Positions 46,569-53,293 are shown, numbered from the stretch's first letter. The stretch: 64,000 bases of DNA from Bradyrhizobium lupini (GCF_040939785.1 NZ_CP162553.1:62001-126000), one strand, 5' to 3'. Numbers and translations: made by a program. Notes: generated by a model not told the origin, from the letters alone.

Positions 46569-46590
46569 GGCGCCGGTCCGCCTTTGTCCG

Positions 46591-46615
46591 GGAACATGCG
46601 CTTCGCGCGCACGTT
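46591..46615 (+). promoter_or_regulatory. EcfG promoter before a 41-residue protein
   Basis: Exact GGAAC (46591-46595), 16 bases, CGTT (46612-46615). Transcription from about 46622 gives a leader of 25 bases carrying AAGGAGG before ATG 46647. Confidence 0.65.
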
Positions 46616-46646
46616 GGCGTAGCCTTCAAGGAGAAAGGAGGCCGAC

Positions 46647-46772
46647 ATGCCCGTTTGGCTCGAAATCCTGCTCAACCTGTCCGGCTATGCCGGCTTCGTG
46701 GCGCTCGCCTCACACGGCACCGCGTGCCCAAGCAATTGCGCCGACCATCAGACCTCCACCGACGACCGTTAA
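46647..46772 (+). CDS. 41-residue protein with hydrophobic N-terminus
   Basis: MPVWLEILLNLSGYAGFVAL then a short tail with two cysteines (TACPSNCADHQ). AAGGAGG sits about 6 bases upstream, and a perfect EcfG promoter lies at 46591. Likely a membrane microprotein of the general stress response. Its stop overlaps the stop of the convergent gene at 46769. Confidence 0.6.
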   Translation: MPVWLEILLNLSGYAGFVALASHGTACPSNCADHQTSTDDR

Positions 46773-46966
46773 TTCGTGTGCGGTAGCTGGCCCGCCGTAC
46801 GCATCAGCCTGTCGGCTTTGACCGCGACACGCGTGTCCTCGAGCTGTGGCCGCAGCGAGACGCTGATCACCACGAAAGCCAGACAAAAGAGCGTGCCGAC
46901 GATGGCGATGCGCCGGTAGGTGTGGGGGTCGCCCTGATAAAAGGACGGTTCTGAAAAAGGTGTCAT
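46769..46966 (-). CDS. Small single-pass membrane protein
   Basis: 65 residues: MTPFSEPSFYQGDPHTYRRI, one helix (IAIVGTLFCLAFVVISVSL), and a polar tail. ATG 46966 was preferred; an in-frame ATG at 47068 adds a basic stretch. The 13-base motif at 47082-47094 lies about 115 bases upstream. Unnamed. Confidence 0.55.
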   Translation of the reverse strand: MTPFSEPSFYQGDPHTYRRIAIVGTLFCLAFVVISVSLRPQLEDTRVAVKADRLMRTAGQLPHTN

Positions 46967-47144
46967 GAATTCGTTCTTGGCAAAATTGCTTGTTGGCCAA
47001 AGTCGCTTGTTGGCCAAAGTCGGATCGCGTCTTCGCCAGACACCTATCGCAAGTGGCGGCAAGTGCAACGCGATTGCGCTTTTAACCTAACCGAATAGGG
47101 TTATCGGCTTCGCGGCAAGCTTCCGTTAGGAGTTCGCCAAGCCT

Positions 47145-47200
47145 CTTCAGAACAAGCGTCTTCAGAACAAGCGTCTTCAGAACACGCGTCTTCAGAACTC
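47145..47200. repeat. Tandem 15-base repeats, nearly four copies, over the end of the GrlR-like gene
   Basis: The unit CTTCAGAACAAGCGT occurs at 47145-47159 and 47160-47174, with one change at 47175-47189, and partially from 47190. The last copy contains the stop codon of the gene at 47192, so the array looks like a tandem duplication of the gene's 3' tip. Confidence 0.85.
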
Positions 47201-47572
47201 GGCGAGCCGCTTCAGGCTCGCGCGAAAACCGAGGCTGCGATGGCCTGCGACCAGCACGGTGCCGAACACCTCGGCCGTGTCGTCGCTGAACGTCCCGGAG
47301 AAGCCGCTCGTTGCCTCCACTCCGCCGAACAGCGGCCGGGCGAAGCCATCCGCAAACGGCGTGTGCTGGTTGGTGACAAGCTCGCCCTTCCAGGTCCCGT
47401 GTTTCGAAGGGCCGTTGTTCGAATTGCCGTTCCGGATCGTGTAGGCGCCGCGCGACCAGAAATACGGCCCGCCGCCGAGCAGAACGCCGTCACGCAGAAT
47501 CAGCACGCCGCTGTCGCGGCCCTTCACGCCGTCGAGCATGTGGATGTGGATGGAATAAAGCCCGTTCTTCAT
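47192..47572 (-). CDS. GrlR-like regulatory protein
   Basis: 126 residues with the GrlR-type single-domain pattern: MKNGLYSIHIHMLDGVKGRD, LILRDGVLLGGGPYFWSRGA, then WKGELVTNQHTPF and FSGTFSDDTAEVFG. In enteropathogens GrlR is a lipocalin-like beta-barrel that restrains the type III secretion activator GrlA. Rhizobial homologs are widespread and usually unlinked to secretion genes, as here, so its role is probably different. Tandem repeats lie at its 3' end. Confidence 0.7.
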   Translation of the reverse strand: MKNGLYSIHIHMLDGVKGRDSGVLILRDGVLLGGGPYFWSRGAYTIRNGNSNNGPSKHGTWKGELVTNQHTPFADGFARPLFGGVEATSGFSGTFSDDTAEVFGTVLVAGHRSLGFRASLKRLAEF

Positions 47573-48158
47573 GTTGCGTCCGCCGGGGCAACGATAGCGC
47601 CGGAGACGGAGAGCGTCGAGGAGTGAAGCGAAGGTGTGGTGATCCGTCGTCCGGCATTGTTCCAGCTTCGCCTGCCTTTCGTTCTAGGAGAACGAATCAG
47701 GAATCGCAGAAATCGGCAGGAAGCAAGTCTTAATATATTGTTCGCATGCAAACGAGCGCCGTCGCCAACGATCGCGCGCTCACATGGCGTCTTCGGACTT
47801 CGACCGCGGTGGCACCTGCGACACCGAGGGCCTGTCGTTGCGCAAGCGCGGGTGCCGGTCGTACCAAAACACTTTTGCGATCTCGGCGAACATCTCGAGC
47901 AACAGCACGCATCCATGTCGCGTCTCCCTCGCCTCACTCGTAGCGAGGACAGGCGAACGGGACTGTGCGAAGCATCACGCCGGCTTGGTCAGGAAAGGCG
48001 TGTCCCGGATCGACACAGAAGCCACGACTTGTTCTGCATCCGACTCCATTTCGTTCGCAAGGAACGAATCAGGTCGAGAAATCCAGCGCAAAACGATCCC
48101 TAACGATCGGTGAAGGCGCGCGCGATTGCCTGTTGTCATCGAGATAGTGCGATGCTCA
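47573..48158. other. Gene-free stretch with two similar hairpins
   Basis: 586 bases with no convincing frame. TTCGTTC..GAACGAA (47676-47700) and TTCGTTC..GGAACGAA (48048-48075) are stem-loops whose right flanks both read CGAATCAGG and then a sequence ending in AGAAATC: two related copies about 375 bases apart. Confidence 0.5.
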
Positions 48159-48308
48159 TCACGCCGCTCGCTTCGCCGTATCCTTCGATAGAGCCTTCTC
48201 CGAAAAGCATTCGAGGATCTGGATGCGGAGTTCTTCCGCGGCCGGACCATCAAGCTTCCTGAGCTGATTCCAGAGCCTGATCACTTCGCGTTGTTTCTCG
48301 ACAGTCAT
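48159..48308 (-). CDS. Small hypothetical helical protein
   Basis: 49 residues: MTVEKQREVIRLWNQLRKLD and PAAEELRIQILECFSEKALS. GGAGGTG lies 4-10 bases before ATG 48308, which decides the start over the upstream frame from 48404. Helical, soluble, no family recognised. Confidence 0.6.
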   Translation of the reverse strand: MTVEKQREVIRLWNQLRKLDGPAAEELRIQILECFSEKALSKDTAKRAA

Positions 48309-48516
48309 GGGCACCTCCAAAGAATGTCGCTGCCAAAAGAGATGCCTCACTAGAACAAAATGGGAACAACAAGTCCAGCCCCTCCCGTGAAATTCGCCGG
48401 GCACATCGCCTTGAGCCTTCCGCGCGCCGACGGTTGCTTTTTAGGTTTTCAACCTTAAGTTCGAGCCACGGCGCGGCGGCTAGGCGCTGAAATCCCTTCC
48501 CCGCCAGCCAAGAAGG

Positions 48517-48545
48517 CTCCGTGCGAAAGCGCGGGGTTTTCTTTT
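48517..48545 (+). terminator. Orphan intrinsic terminator with GAAA tetraloop
   Basis: CTCCGTGC-GAAA-GCGCGGGG (two G-T pairs) then TTTTCTTTT. No + strand gene precedes it. The 150 bases upstream, including the 14-base GGCGCTGAAATCCC at 48483-48496, may be an untranslated transcript. Confidence 0.6.
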
Positions 48546-48547
48546 GG

Positions 48548-48572
48548 GGAACGCGCCACCGCCCTCCCCGTT
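48548..48572 (+). promoter_or_regulatory. EcfG promoter before the 75-residue protein
   Basis: Exact GGAAC (48548-48552), 16 bases, CGTT (48569-48572). It lies three bases after a terminator, so transcription starts afresh here, near 48579. Confidence 0.65.
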
Positions 48573-48594
48573 AGTCATTCCGGAGCTAGGGATC

Positions 48595-48822
48595 GTGACC
48601 AGAAAATACTACGCCGTCGAAGTGGTGCGTCAGATCGAAGAGACCGTGGAGATCATGGTCGAAGCGCCGGATCAGACCGCCGCACATGATGCAGCGCTCG
48701 CGCACCTGAAGGCGCGCGGCTCCGAATATCAGTGGCTCAATCCCAAATGCGATCTCATCGTCTGGCGCGAGCGCCAGGTCGATACGCCGGCGATCATCGA
48801 CGTGTCCGTATCGCCGGACTAG
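48595..48822 (+). CDS. Small hypothetical protein under EcfG control
   Basis: 75 residues: VTRKYYAVEVVRQIEETVEI, EAPDQTAAHDAALAHLKARG and CDLIVWRERQVDTPAIIDVS, an alpha/beta pattern. The GTG start at 48595 was chosen because a perfect EcfG promoter lies inside the longer frame from 48544, and a GGAG site precedes the GTG. A second EcfG promoter begins six bases after its stop. Function unknown. Confidence 0.6.
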   Translation: MTRKYYAVEVVRQIEETVEIMVEAPDQTAAHDAALAHLKARGSEYQWLNPKCDLIVWRERQVDTPAIIDVSVSPD

Positions 48823-48827
48823 CGGCC

Positions 48828-48852
48828 GGAACGAGTTTTCCCGCCCCGCGTT
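48828..48852 (+). promoter_or_regulatory. EcfG promoter with no downstream gene
   Basis: Exact GGAAC (48828-48832), 16 bases, CGTT (48849-48852), followed by a terminator at 48912-48940 and no reading frame between. Confidence 0.6.
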
Positions 48853-48858
48853 GTCAGG

Positions 48859-48938
48859 TCGAATTCGGTGGTGCTGGCGGCATGTCGCAACGCGGCCGAC
48901 CAGCTTGAAGAGCCCCGGTCCCCAAGACCGGGGTTTTT
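48859..48938 (+). ncRNA. Candidate stress-induced small RNA, about 80 nt
   Basis: Predicted from a perfect EcfG promoter ending at 48852 and a strong terminator (CCCCGGT, loop, ACCGGGG, TTTTTCTT). Near the 5' end it reads CGAATTCGGTGGTGC, resembling CGAAATCCAGTGGTGC in the candidate at 25290, so the two may be relatives. The middle (GGCGGCATGTCGCAACGCGGCC) may fold. The alternative is that the terminator simply ends the mRNA of the gene at 48595. Confidence 0.45.
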
Positions 48939-48940
48939 CT
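48912..48940 (+). terminator. Intrinsic terminator of the candidate small RNA
   Basis: CCCCGGT (48913-48919), loop CCCCAAG, ACCGGGG (48927-48933), then TTTTTCTT. Confidence 0.8.
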
Positions 48941-48988
48941 TGAGGCGGCCGCAGGAGGCGACTCGATTCGAACGAGGGCCCGAACAGC

Positions 48989-49025
48989 AAAGCAGCCACC
49001 CGGGTGTTATGCCGGGTGGCTGCTT
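48989..49025. terminator. Long stem-loop terminator
   Basis: AAAGCAGCCACCCGG pairs with CCGGGTGGCTGCTTT around a loop of 7, with A-rich and T-rich ends. Probably terminates the DUF2934 gene on the minus strand. Confidence 0.65.
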
Positions 49026-49072
49026 TGAGAACTGTCGACGCTCGCCCCTGTCCGCCTGTTAGACCAGCAAAG

Positions 49073-49249
49073 TCAGACCGACAAATTGTCGGTCATGCCG
49101 GGTGGGACTTCGCCTTGCTTGGTCCGCTCGGCGAGAAGCTCCTTTTCGGCCTCATACCAGAAGGTGTCCATCGTGCCTGCGGGCTCGCCAGCCTCCTTCC
49201 AGAGGTGATAGGCCCGATTTCGAATCTCTTCTTCGCTGAGACCAGTCAT
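49073..49249 (-). CDS. DUF2934 family protein
   Basis: 58 residues: MTGLSEEEIRNRAYHLWKEA, GEPAGTMDTFWYEAEKELL, exactly the DUF2934 helical pattern (IRxRAYxLWExAGxPxG..D.FW..AExEL). Small soluble proteins common in rhizobia, often stress-associated. ATG 49249 begins the domain. Two GGAACTC elements lie upstream but without a proper -10 partner. Confidence 0.85.
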   Translation of the reverse strand: MTGLSEEEIRNRAYHLWKEAGEPAGTMDTFWYEAEKELLAERTKQGEVPPGMTDNLSV

Positions 49250-49385
49250 GTGATTTCTCCCTTTCGGAAGCAAAGCCTGACGACGCCCTAGAGTTCCTTA
49301 AGAGAGTTCCTTATTGGTTCAGCACAAGCAAGCAATCATTGCAGCGCTCCGCGAAAAGAAGCCTCCGCAACGAAAACGCGAGCCC

Positions 49386-49682
49386 TTAGACGGAGTCTTT
49401 GGCCACCTTCAGCGGCGAGGCCTTCACCGACTTGCTCGCCGGCTTCGCGGCGAACTGCATCGGCTCCTTGGTGAAGGGATTGACGCCCATGCGGGCTTCG
49501 GTCGCCGGCTTGTTCACCACCGACATCTTCACGAAGCCGGGAATGACGAACTCGCCGGACTCGTTGAGCTCCTTGTAGCCGACCGTCGCCATGTACTCGA
49601 TGACCGACTTCACGTCGTTCTTCGACAGCTGCGTGCCCTCGGCAATTGCATCGATCAACTGAGTCTTGGTCATCTTCGCCAT
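49386..49682 (-). CDS. HU/IHF-family (DNABII) DNA-binding protein
   Basis: 98 residues: MAKMTKTQLIDAIAEGTQLS, VKSVIEYMATVGYKELNESG, FVIPGFVKMSVVNKPATEAR and GVNPFTKEPMQF. The beta-arm region holds NPFTKEP where canonical HU has the intercalating proline, and the C-terminus extends into a lysine-rich tail (KPASKSVKASPLKVAK), as in the histone-like variants of Bradyrhizobium. A nucleoid protein that bends or coats DNA. Confidence 0.88.
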   Translation of the reverse strand: MAKMTKTQLIDAIAEGTQLSKNDVKSVIEYMATVGYKELNESGEFVIPGFVKMSVVNKPATEARMGVNPFTKEPMQFAAKPASKSVKASPLKVAKDSV

Positions 49683-50088
49683 GTCTGAATTTCCTTCTGT
49701 GCGCGCGAGCAGGCTTTGCTCAAGACGCGGTCCGACCGCGCAACGCGCTTCTGTTTCATGCCAACTTTCATGAAGTGACGGGGCTTAGAACCCATCGACG
49801 CCCAAAACGCAAGCAGGGGTTCTGCGGAGGGCCGGACGCCCCGGCAAAGATGCCGCAGCTTGCGCCGTTTTCGCGTTGAACCATTTTCTCCCTGAGCCGT
49901 CTAACTCTTTGAAGTCCCCAAGCTTCACCCCCATCAGAGAGCCCCGCTTCCCCCAGGCGGGGCTTTCGTTTTTGCCTGGACCCGGCCCCGCACTGCCATC
50001 AGGCTGGCCCCCGAGGTCTGCGCCCGGCCACCCCGGTGACCGTCACAAGGCAGGTTCTCTTTTTCGGCCATCTCCTGCATAATGCGGC
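49683..50088. other. Gene-free stretch containing a possible third small RNA
   Basis: 406 bases. The left part holds the leader of the HU gene. From 49877 a near-consensus EcfG-like site precedes an orphan terminator (listed separately). No coding frame is convincing. Confidence 0.4.
49908..49976 (+). ncRNA. Weaker small RNA candidate ending in a strong terminator
   Basis: GCCCCGC..GCGGGGC (49941-49964) followed by TTTCGTTTTT is an intrinsic terminator with no gene before it on the + strand. TGAAC-N16-CGTC at 49877-49901 differs from the EcfG pattern at two bases. Listed because of the orphan terminator; the promoter is doubtful. Confidence 0.25.
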
Positions 50089-50274
50089 ATGGCAAAAACA
50101 AAAGTGACCTTCAAAACCGTCCGCATTGCAGACAACGACTGGAAAATCCTGGCGGATTACCCGGACAGCGAACAGCGCGAAATCAAGGGCTTCACCAGCA
50201 AGGCAGACGCCGACGACTGGATCAATGGCGACCGCAAGATCGCGTGGCTCCGCTCCCAGGGATACGCCAAGTAA
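50089..50274 (+). CDS. Small hypothetical protein
   Basis: 61 residues: MAKTKVTFKTVRIADNDWKI, KGFTSKADADDWINGDRKIA, WLRSQGYAK. Compact alpha/beta pattern, soluble. A 60-residue protein with this kind of sequence is common in Bradyrhizobium; I cannot name the family. The ribosome site is poor. Confidence 0.6.
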   Translation: MAKTKVTFKTVRIADNDWKILADYPDSEQREIKGFTSKADADDWINGDRKIAWLRSQGYAK

Positions 50275-50519
50275 ACCGCACATGAGTCACGCGCGTATCG
50301 CGTGACGCCCGTATGGGTATGAGGCGCGCTTCGTCCCTCCCGCTCCATAGGTTCTTTCCGTGCCGGCGCCTTGCCGAGCAAGCGGCAACGCCCGCGCGTC
50401 CTATCGGCTGGACGGGAGCGCCTGGTCGATAAACCTTTGGCTGGGCATGCGCCGTTGAGACTTCGGTAACCTAACGCCTCCAAGCTCCTCTTAGTATCGT
50501 TGCGTTGGAGTACCCCACA

Positions 50520-50822
50520 GTGCTGGATTTTAACGAGCTGCGTGAACTCGCGGCCGATGTTCGCGTGTTCGTCGACATTGCCGAAGACAAGGCCGAAGCG
50601 CTTCGCGCCGTCATCACAGCCTATGACGTGGTGCTCGCGATCTTCCCGTCGGGAGAGGGCATGGGTCTCCACGTCATCAAGGGCGGCGAGATCCTGGACA
50701 GGATTGCAAACTCACGAACCAATACGAGCTACAGCCACACAGCCATTGCGGTTCCCGACCTGGAGCACGCGGAAGTGCTCAAGCACCTGACGGGCCCGGC
50801 CGATCAGCGGCTTGCGGCTTAG
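50520..50822 (+). CDS. Small hypothetical alpha/beta protein
   Basis: 100 residues. VLDFNELRELAADVRVFVDI, KAEALRAVITAYDVVLAIFP, and HTAIAVPDLEHAEVLKHLTG alternate helix and strand. I chose GTG 50520 with GGAG about 11 bases upstream; a TTG at 50505 adds five residues. Its stop is followed directly by an interspersed repeat remnant. Function unknown. Confidence 0.55.
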   Translation: MLDFNELRELAADVRVFVDIAEDKAEALRAVITAYDVVLAIFPSGEGMGLHVIKGGEILDRIANSRTNTSYSHTAIAVPDLEHAEVLKHLTGPADQRLAA

Positions 50823-50823
50823 A

Positions 50824-50890
50824 GCGTTTTCAAATTCGCGGGACGAAAACGCGTCACAACAATCTGGAGCAGTTCTGATTCAAGCAGAAC
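50824..50890. repeat. Remnant of an interspersed rhizobial intergenic repeat
   Basis: Two nested stem-loops: GCGTTTTC (50824-50831) with GAAAACGC (50845-50852), and GTTCTG (50872-50877) with CAGAAC (50885-50890). The order GAGCGTTTTC..GAAAACGCGTC..GTTCTGATTCA is one I recall from intergenic repeats in Bradyrhizobium and relatives; the copy number cannot be checked here. Confidence 0.5.
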
Positions 50891-50944
50891 CGACAACGCC
50901 TCGTTGCAGACGAGAATTTTTGCAGTCCAGAACGCCTTGTTTTA

Positions 50945-50969
50945 GGAACACGGTTTCTGCGCTCCCGTT
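50945..50969 (+). promoter_or_regulatory. EcfG promoter before a small secreted protein
   Basis: Exact GGAAC (50945-50949), 16 bases, CGTT (50966-50969). A start near 50976 leaves a leader of 22 bases with AGGAGTTTGAG before the ATG. Confidence 0.65.
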
Positions 50970-50997
50970 GGCCCACACAACCAACCAGGAGTTTGAG

Positions 50998-51270
50998 ATG
51001 AAGAAGCTCGTCATTGCGACCGCCGCCCTCGGCCTCATGTGCGGCTCTGCCTTGGCCCAGACCCAGACCGGCCCCGCCGCGCAGTCCGACAACATGCAGA
51101 AGCCCGGCATGACCAACACGGACAAGGGCACGAAGAGCAGCGGCACGACCGGCGTGAGCCATGACGGCATGAGCAAGGGCGGAATGGTGAGGCCCGACGC
51201 CTCCGGCCAGGGCGGCTCCGGCCCGGGCAGCGACCAGGGCGGTACCAAGACCCGCAGCAACAAGAAGTAA
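50998..51270 (+). CDS. Small secreted low-complexity protein
   Basis: 90 residues. Signal peptide MKKLVIATAALGLMCGSALA cleaved before QTQT, then a Gly/Ser/Met/Thr-rich disordered part (NMQKPGMTNTDKGTKSSGTT, MSKGGMVRPDASGQGG) ending in a basic tip. CAGGAGTTTGAG is its ribosome site, and a perfect EcfG promoter precedes it, so it is probably a periplasmic stress protein of the same general kind as MXKDX proteins. Confidence 0.7.
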   Translation: MKKLVIATAALGLMCGSALAQTQTGPAAQSDNMQKPGMTNTDKGTKSSGTTGVSHDGMSKGGMVRPDASGQGGSGPGSDQGGTKTRSNKK

Positions 51271-51387
51271 GCCGGTTTCCTGTACGGCTCGCTTCCCGGC
51301 CGCGTCGCTTCCACAAGCGGCGCGGCCATTTCATGAGAAGGGTCTTTGGAACCTGTCGAATGCACTCCTCACAATCGTGCGCGCACC

Positions 51388-51413
51388 GGAACGGTCAGGT
51401 CTTGCCGCGAGTT
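51388..51413 (+). promoter_or_regulatory. Possible EcfG-like promoter, imperfect
   Basis: GGAAC (51388-51392), 17 bases, AGTT (51410-51413), one mismatch at the -10. It is about 27 bases before ATG 51440. Confidence 0.35.
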
Positions 51414-51439
51414 GCCCCATCTCCAGCAAGGAGATCGTC

Positions 51440-51616
51440 ATGAGCGTTGAAGGTAAAGTGAAGGAAGGCGCCGGATTCATCAAAGAAGAGATGAACGAAC
51501 ACGGCAAGTCCCCCGAGAGCCAGAAGAAGGCCCAGGAAGGTCGCGACTTGCGCAACGAAGGCCGGATCGAAGACGGCAAGCCGCCGAAGACGACGAAGCC
51601 GGGCACCGGTCACTAG
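51440..51616 (+). CDS. Small hydrophilic stress-type protein, CsbD-like composition
   Basis: 58 residues, MSVEGKVKEGAGFIKEEMNE then KSPESQKKAQEGRDLRNEGR and a Lys/Pro/Gly tail. The GKVKEGAGF start recalls CsbD-like proteins, but length and the rest do not fit well, so the assignment is tentative. AAGGAG precedes ATG 51440, and a terminator follows at 51645. Probably disordered. Confidence 0.55.
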   Translation: MSVEGKVKEGAGFIKEEMNEHGKSPESQKKAQEGRDLRNEGRIEDGKPPKTTKPGTGH

Positions 51617-51644
51617 ATCGCGTTCGAAACCCCGTTTGGTGAAA

Positions 51645-51676
51645 GCCGCCCCTGGTCATGTCAGGGGCGGTTTTTC
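51645..51676 (+). terminator. Intrinsic terminator after the gene at 51440
   Basis: CCGCCCCT (51646-51653) and AGGGGCGG (51663-51670) with a loop of 9, then TTTTTC. Confidence 0.85.
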
Positions 51677-51836
51677 ACGTTCATGACCAGCCGATACGTG
51701 CCCATGCGATCTTCCGAAGCTGTGATCCTCCGAAGGTGCAGTCCTACAAAAATAGCCGGAGGCTCGAAGCATGCAGGGCGATGGCTGGTAGAACGCTCCG
51801 GCTGTTGTATGGTCGAACGTTTCTTGTGAGGGGCTG

Positions 51837-52346
51837 ATGAAGATTGCCATTGTTGTCGCCGGCTTGATCGTTGTTGTTGCCGCCGTTCTCGTGGCGGTAC
51901 AGCCCGGCTTTCTAAAGCCTGCGTCTATGGCACTCGTGAAGAAGTCCGACATCCTCGGCTTTTCGCCAGGGATGACATTCGACGAAACCAACAAGCTCGT
52001 CACGCAACGTCGCTACCGCTGCCGTCAGATTCGCGATTCCTACGTCCTGGAGTGCGCAGTCGACGGCGCCAAGGTCACGATCTTTGCCGACGACGTTGAC
52101 CCTGGGAATCCTGATCCCAAACATCCCATCTGGCGCGTCATTGCGGAGTTGAACAATCCGGGTCCCCAAGACGCTGCCGTCAAATCGATCTCCGACCAGT
52201 TCAACGCCCAGCCAACCAGGGACGCCCGGGACGGATGGATATGGACTGTCGGCCGTGGGCTCAAGCTGAGCTACGACGGCGCCGCCTTGAAGCTGGTGGA
52301 CGAGGCTGAGGAAATCAGGCGTGGCAAGCAGGAAGCAAAGCGCTAG
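51837..52346 (+). CDS. Membrane-anchored hypothetical protein
   Basis: 169 residues. N-terminal anchor MKIAIVVAGLIVVVAAVLVA, then a periplasmic domain with SDILGFSPGMTFDETNKLVT, two cysteines (RRYRCRQIRDSYVLECAVDG), and a basic C-terminus. The GFSPGMTFDE segment is typical of small periplasmic domains that recur in rhizobial hypotheticals. GAGGGGCTG precedes the ATG. Function unknown. Confidence 0.65.
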   Translation: MKIAIVVAGLIVVVAAVLVAVQPGFLKPASMALVKKSDILGFSPGMTFDETNKLVTQRRYRCRQIRDSYVLECAVDGAKVTIFADDVDPGNPDPKHPIWRVIAELNNPGPQDAAVKSISDQFNAQPTRDARDGWIWTVGRGLKLSYDGAALKLVDEAEEIRRGKQEAKR

Positions 52347-52368
52347 GGAGCGCGACGCCGGGTGCCCT

Positions 52369-52749
52369 TCAGTGACGAAACCGGTTGACGGCCAACAGCG
52401 GCAGCCATGATCCCAGCACCATGCAGATCGCAATGGCTGCGACTAGGACGTATTTCAGGGGATGTTGCGAGGACGCGAGCGAACCTTCGAGGTGAAGGTA
52501 TGGCAGCATCGCCTCCACGGCCATCCCGATCAGGGCAACCGCAACCAGCCCGCCAACCGCCGAAGCGAACAGGTTGACGATCCATCCGATCGCGCCGCGC
52601 TCGTTCGACCAAGCCTCGTAGATCGCGACAGCCAGCATCACGAGCACAAAGACCAGCATGAAGCTCATCGAGCCGCCGACGCTCGCCTTCGACCCGAAGA
52701 TTTCCACCAGCAGCATGGCCGCCACCGCGAGCAGTGTGATCGCCTTCAC
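52369..52749 (-). CDS. Hypothetical membrane protein with three to four helices
   Basis: 126 residues: MKAITLLAVAAMLLVEIFGS, MSFMLVFVLVMLAVAIYEAW, WIVNLFASAVGGLVAVALIG and KYVLVAAIAICMVLGSWLPL. A GTG start at 52749 overlaps the stop of the tiny frame 52746..52820 by four bases (GTGA), suggesting coupled translation. No family recognised. Confidence 0.6.
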   Translation of the reverse strand: MKAITLLAVAAMLLVEIFGSKASVGGSMSFMLVFVLVMLAVAIYEAWSNERGAIGWIVNLFASAVGGLVAVALIGMAVEAMLPYLHLEGSLASSQHPLKYVLVAAIAICMVLGSWLPLLAVNRFRH

Positions 52750-52820
52750 GACTTTCCTCTTTGGTGTCTCAGCACATAGGCCGCGAAGCCAATTCCGATG
52801 CCGAGCAGGCTTTGCAGCAT
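52746..52820 (-). CDS. 24-residue hydrophobic peptide coupled to the next gene
   Basis: MLQSLLGIGIGFAAYVLRHQ plus four residues, one short helix and a basic tail. Its TGA overlaps the GTG of the membrane protein gene at 52749, so it could be a leader that couples translation or a real microprotein. No clear ribosome site. Confidence 0.35.
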   Translation of the reverse strand: MLQSLLGIGIGFAAYVLRHQRGKS

Positions 52821-52917
52821 GGCGGTTGGTCGCGCCGGGCTTCGCCGGGGTTCAACAAATTGCACTCGGAGAACTGCAGGACCGCCGCGCAGTGACGACC
52901 GAAGGCCGGGGACCGAT

Positions 52918-53133
52918 CTATGCAGCTTGCCTATTGGAAAGCCGCTCGAACGCCGTGATGGCCCGGTTGGCCAGCATGAGGCGTCTGTGCTCGCCCTTGC
53001 GGACCATCTCTTCGACGGCGGCCGAGAGAAAGCGGCTGGTGAACGGCGCGTCGCTGACTTGTCCGGTGCGCTCCAGATAATCCCAGGCGATCTGCACGGA
53101 ATGTTCGATGAGATGGGACAGGTTCTCGCTCAT
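52918..53133 (-). CDS. Small conserved-type hypothetical protein
   Basis: 71 residues: MSENLSHLIEHSVQIAWDYL, DAPFTSRFLSAAVEEMVRKG, LMLANRAITAFERLSNRQAA. All helical with an even hydrophobic pattern. ATG 53133 is preferred; the frame extends upstream to 53331 but that part overlaps the EcfG promoter region of the opposite gene. Confidence 0.6.
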   Translation of the reverse strand: MSENLSHLIEHSVQIAWDYLERTGQVSDAPFTSRFLSAAVEEMVRKGEHRRLMLANRAITAFERLSNRQAA

Positions 53134-53246
53134 GCAGAACCTACGCTTGGCGGGAGCGCTTGTTCCGCGCTGGCCAGTAGGTCGGTTCTTCATGGCAGAT
53201 CTCGAGACGTTCAATTTCCGCACGTTTTCGACTGACGAACAAATGA

Positions 53247-53271
53247 GGAACGACAAGCGCGCGCCGACGTT
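53247..53271 (+). promoter_or_regulatory. EcfG promoter before the DUF3072 gene
   Basis: Exact GGAAC (53247-53251), 16 bases, CGTT (53268-53271). A start near 53278 leaves about 16 bases, including AAAAGGAGAG, before ATG 53294. Confidence 0.7.
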
Positions 53272-53293
53272 AGGTGGAAAAGGAGAGATCGCG

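Noticed and set aside
49282..49310. EcfG promoter for the DUF2934 gene
   Set aside because: Two GGAACTC elements are present on the minus strand, but no CGTT lies 16-17 bases downstream of either.
51299..51328. Terminator after the gene at 50998
   Set aside because: The inverted repeat GGCCGCG..CGCGGCC is strong but is not followed by a T-run, so I did not list it.
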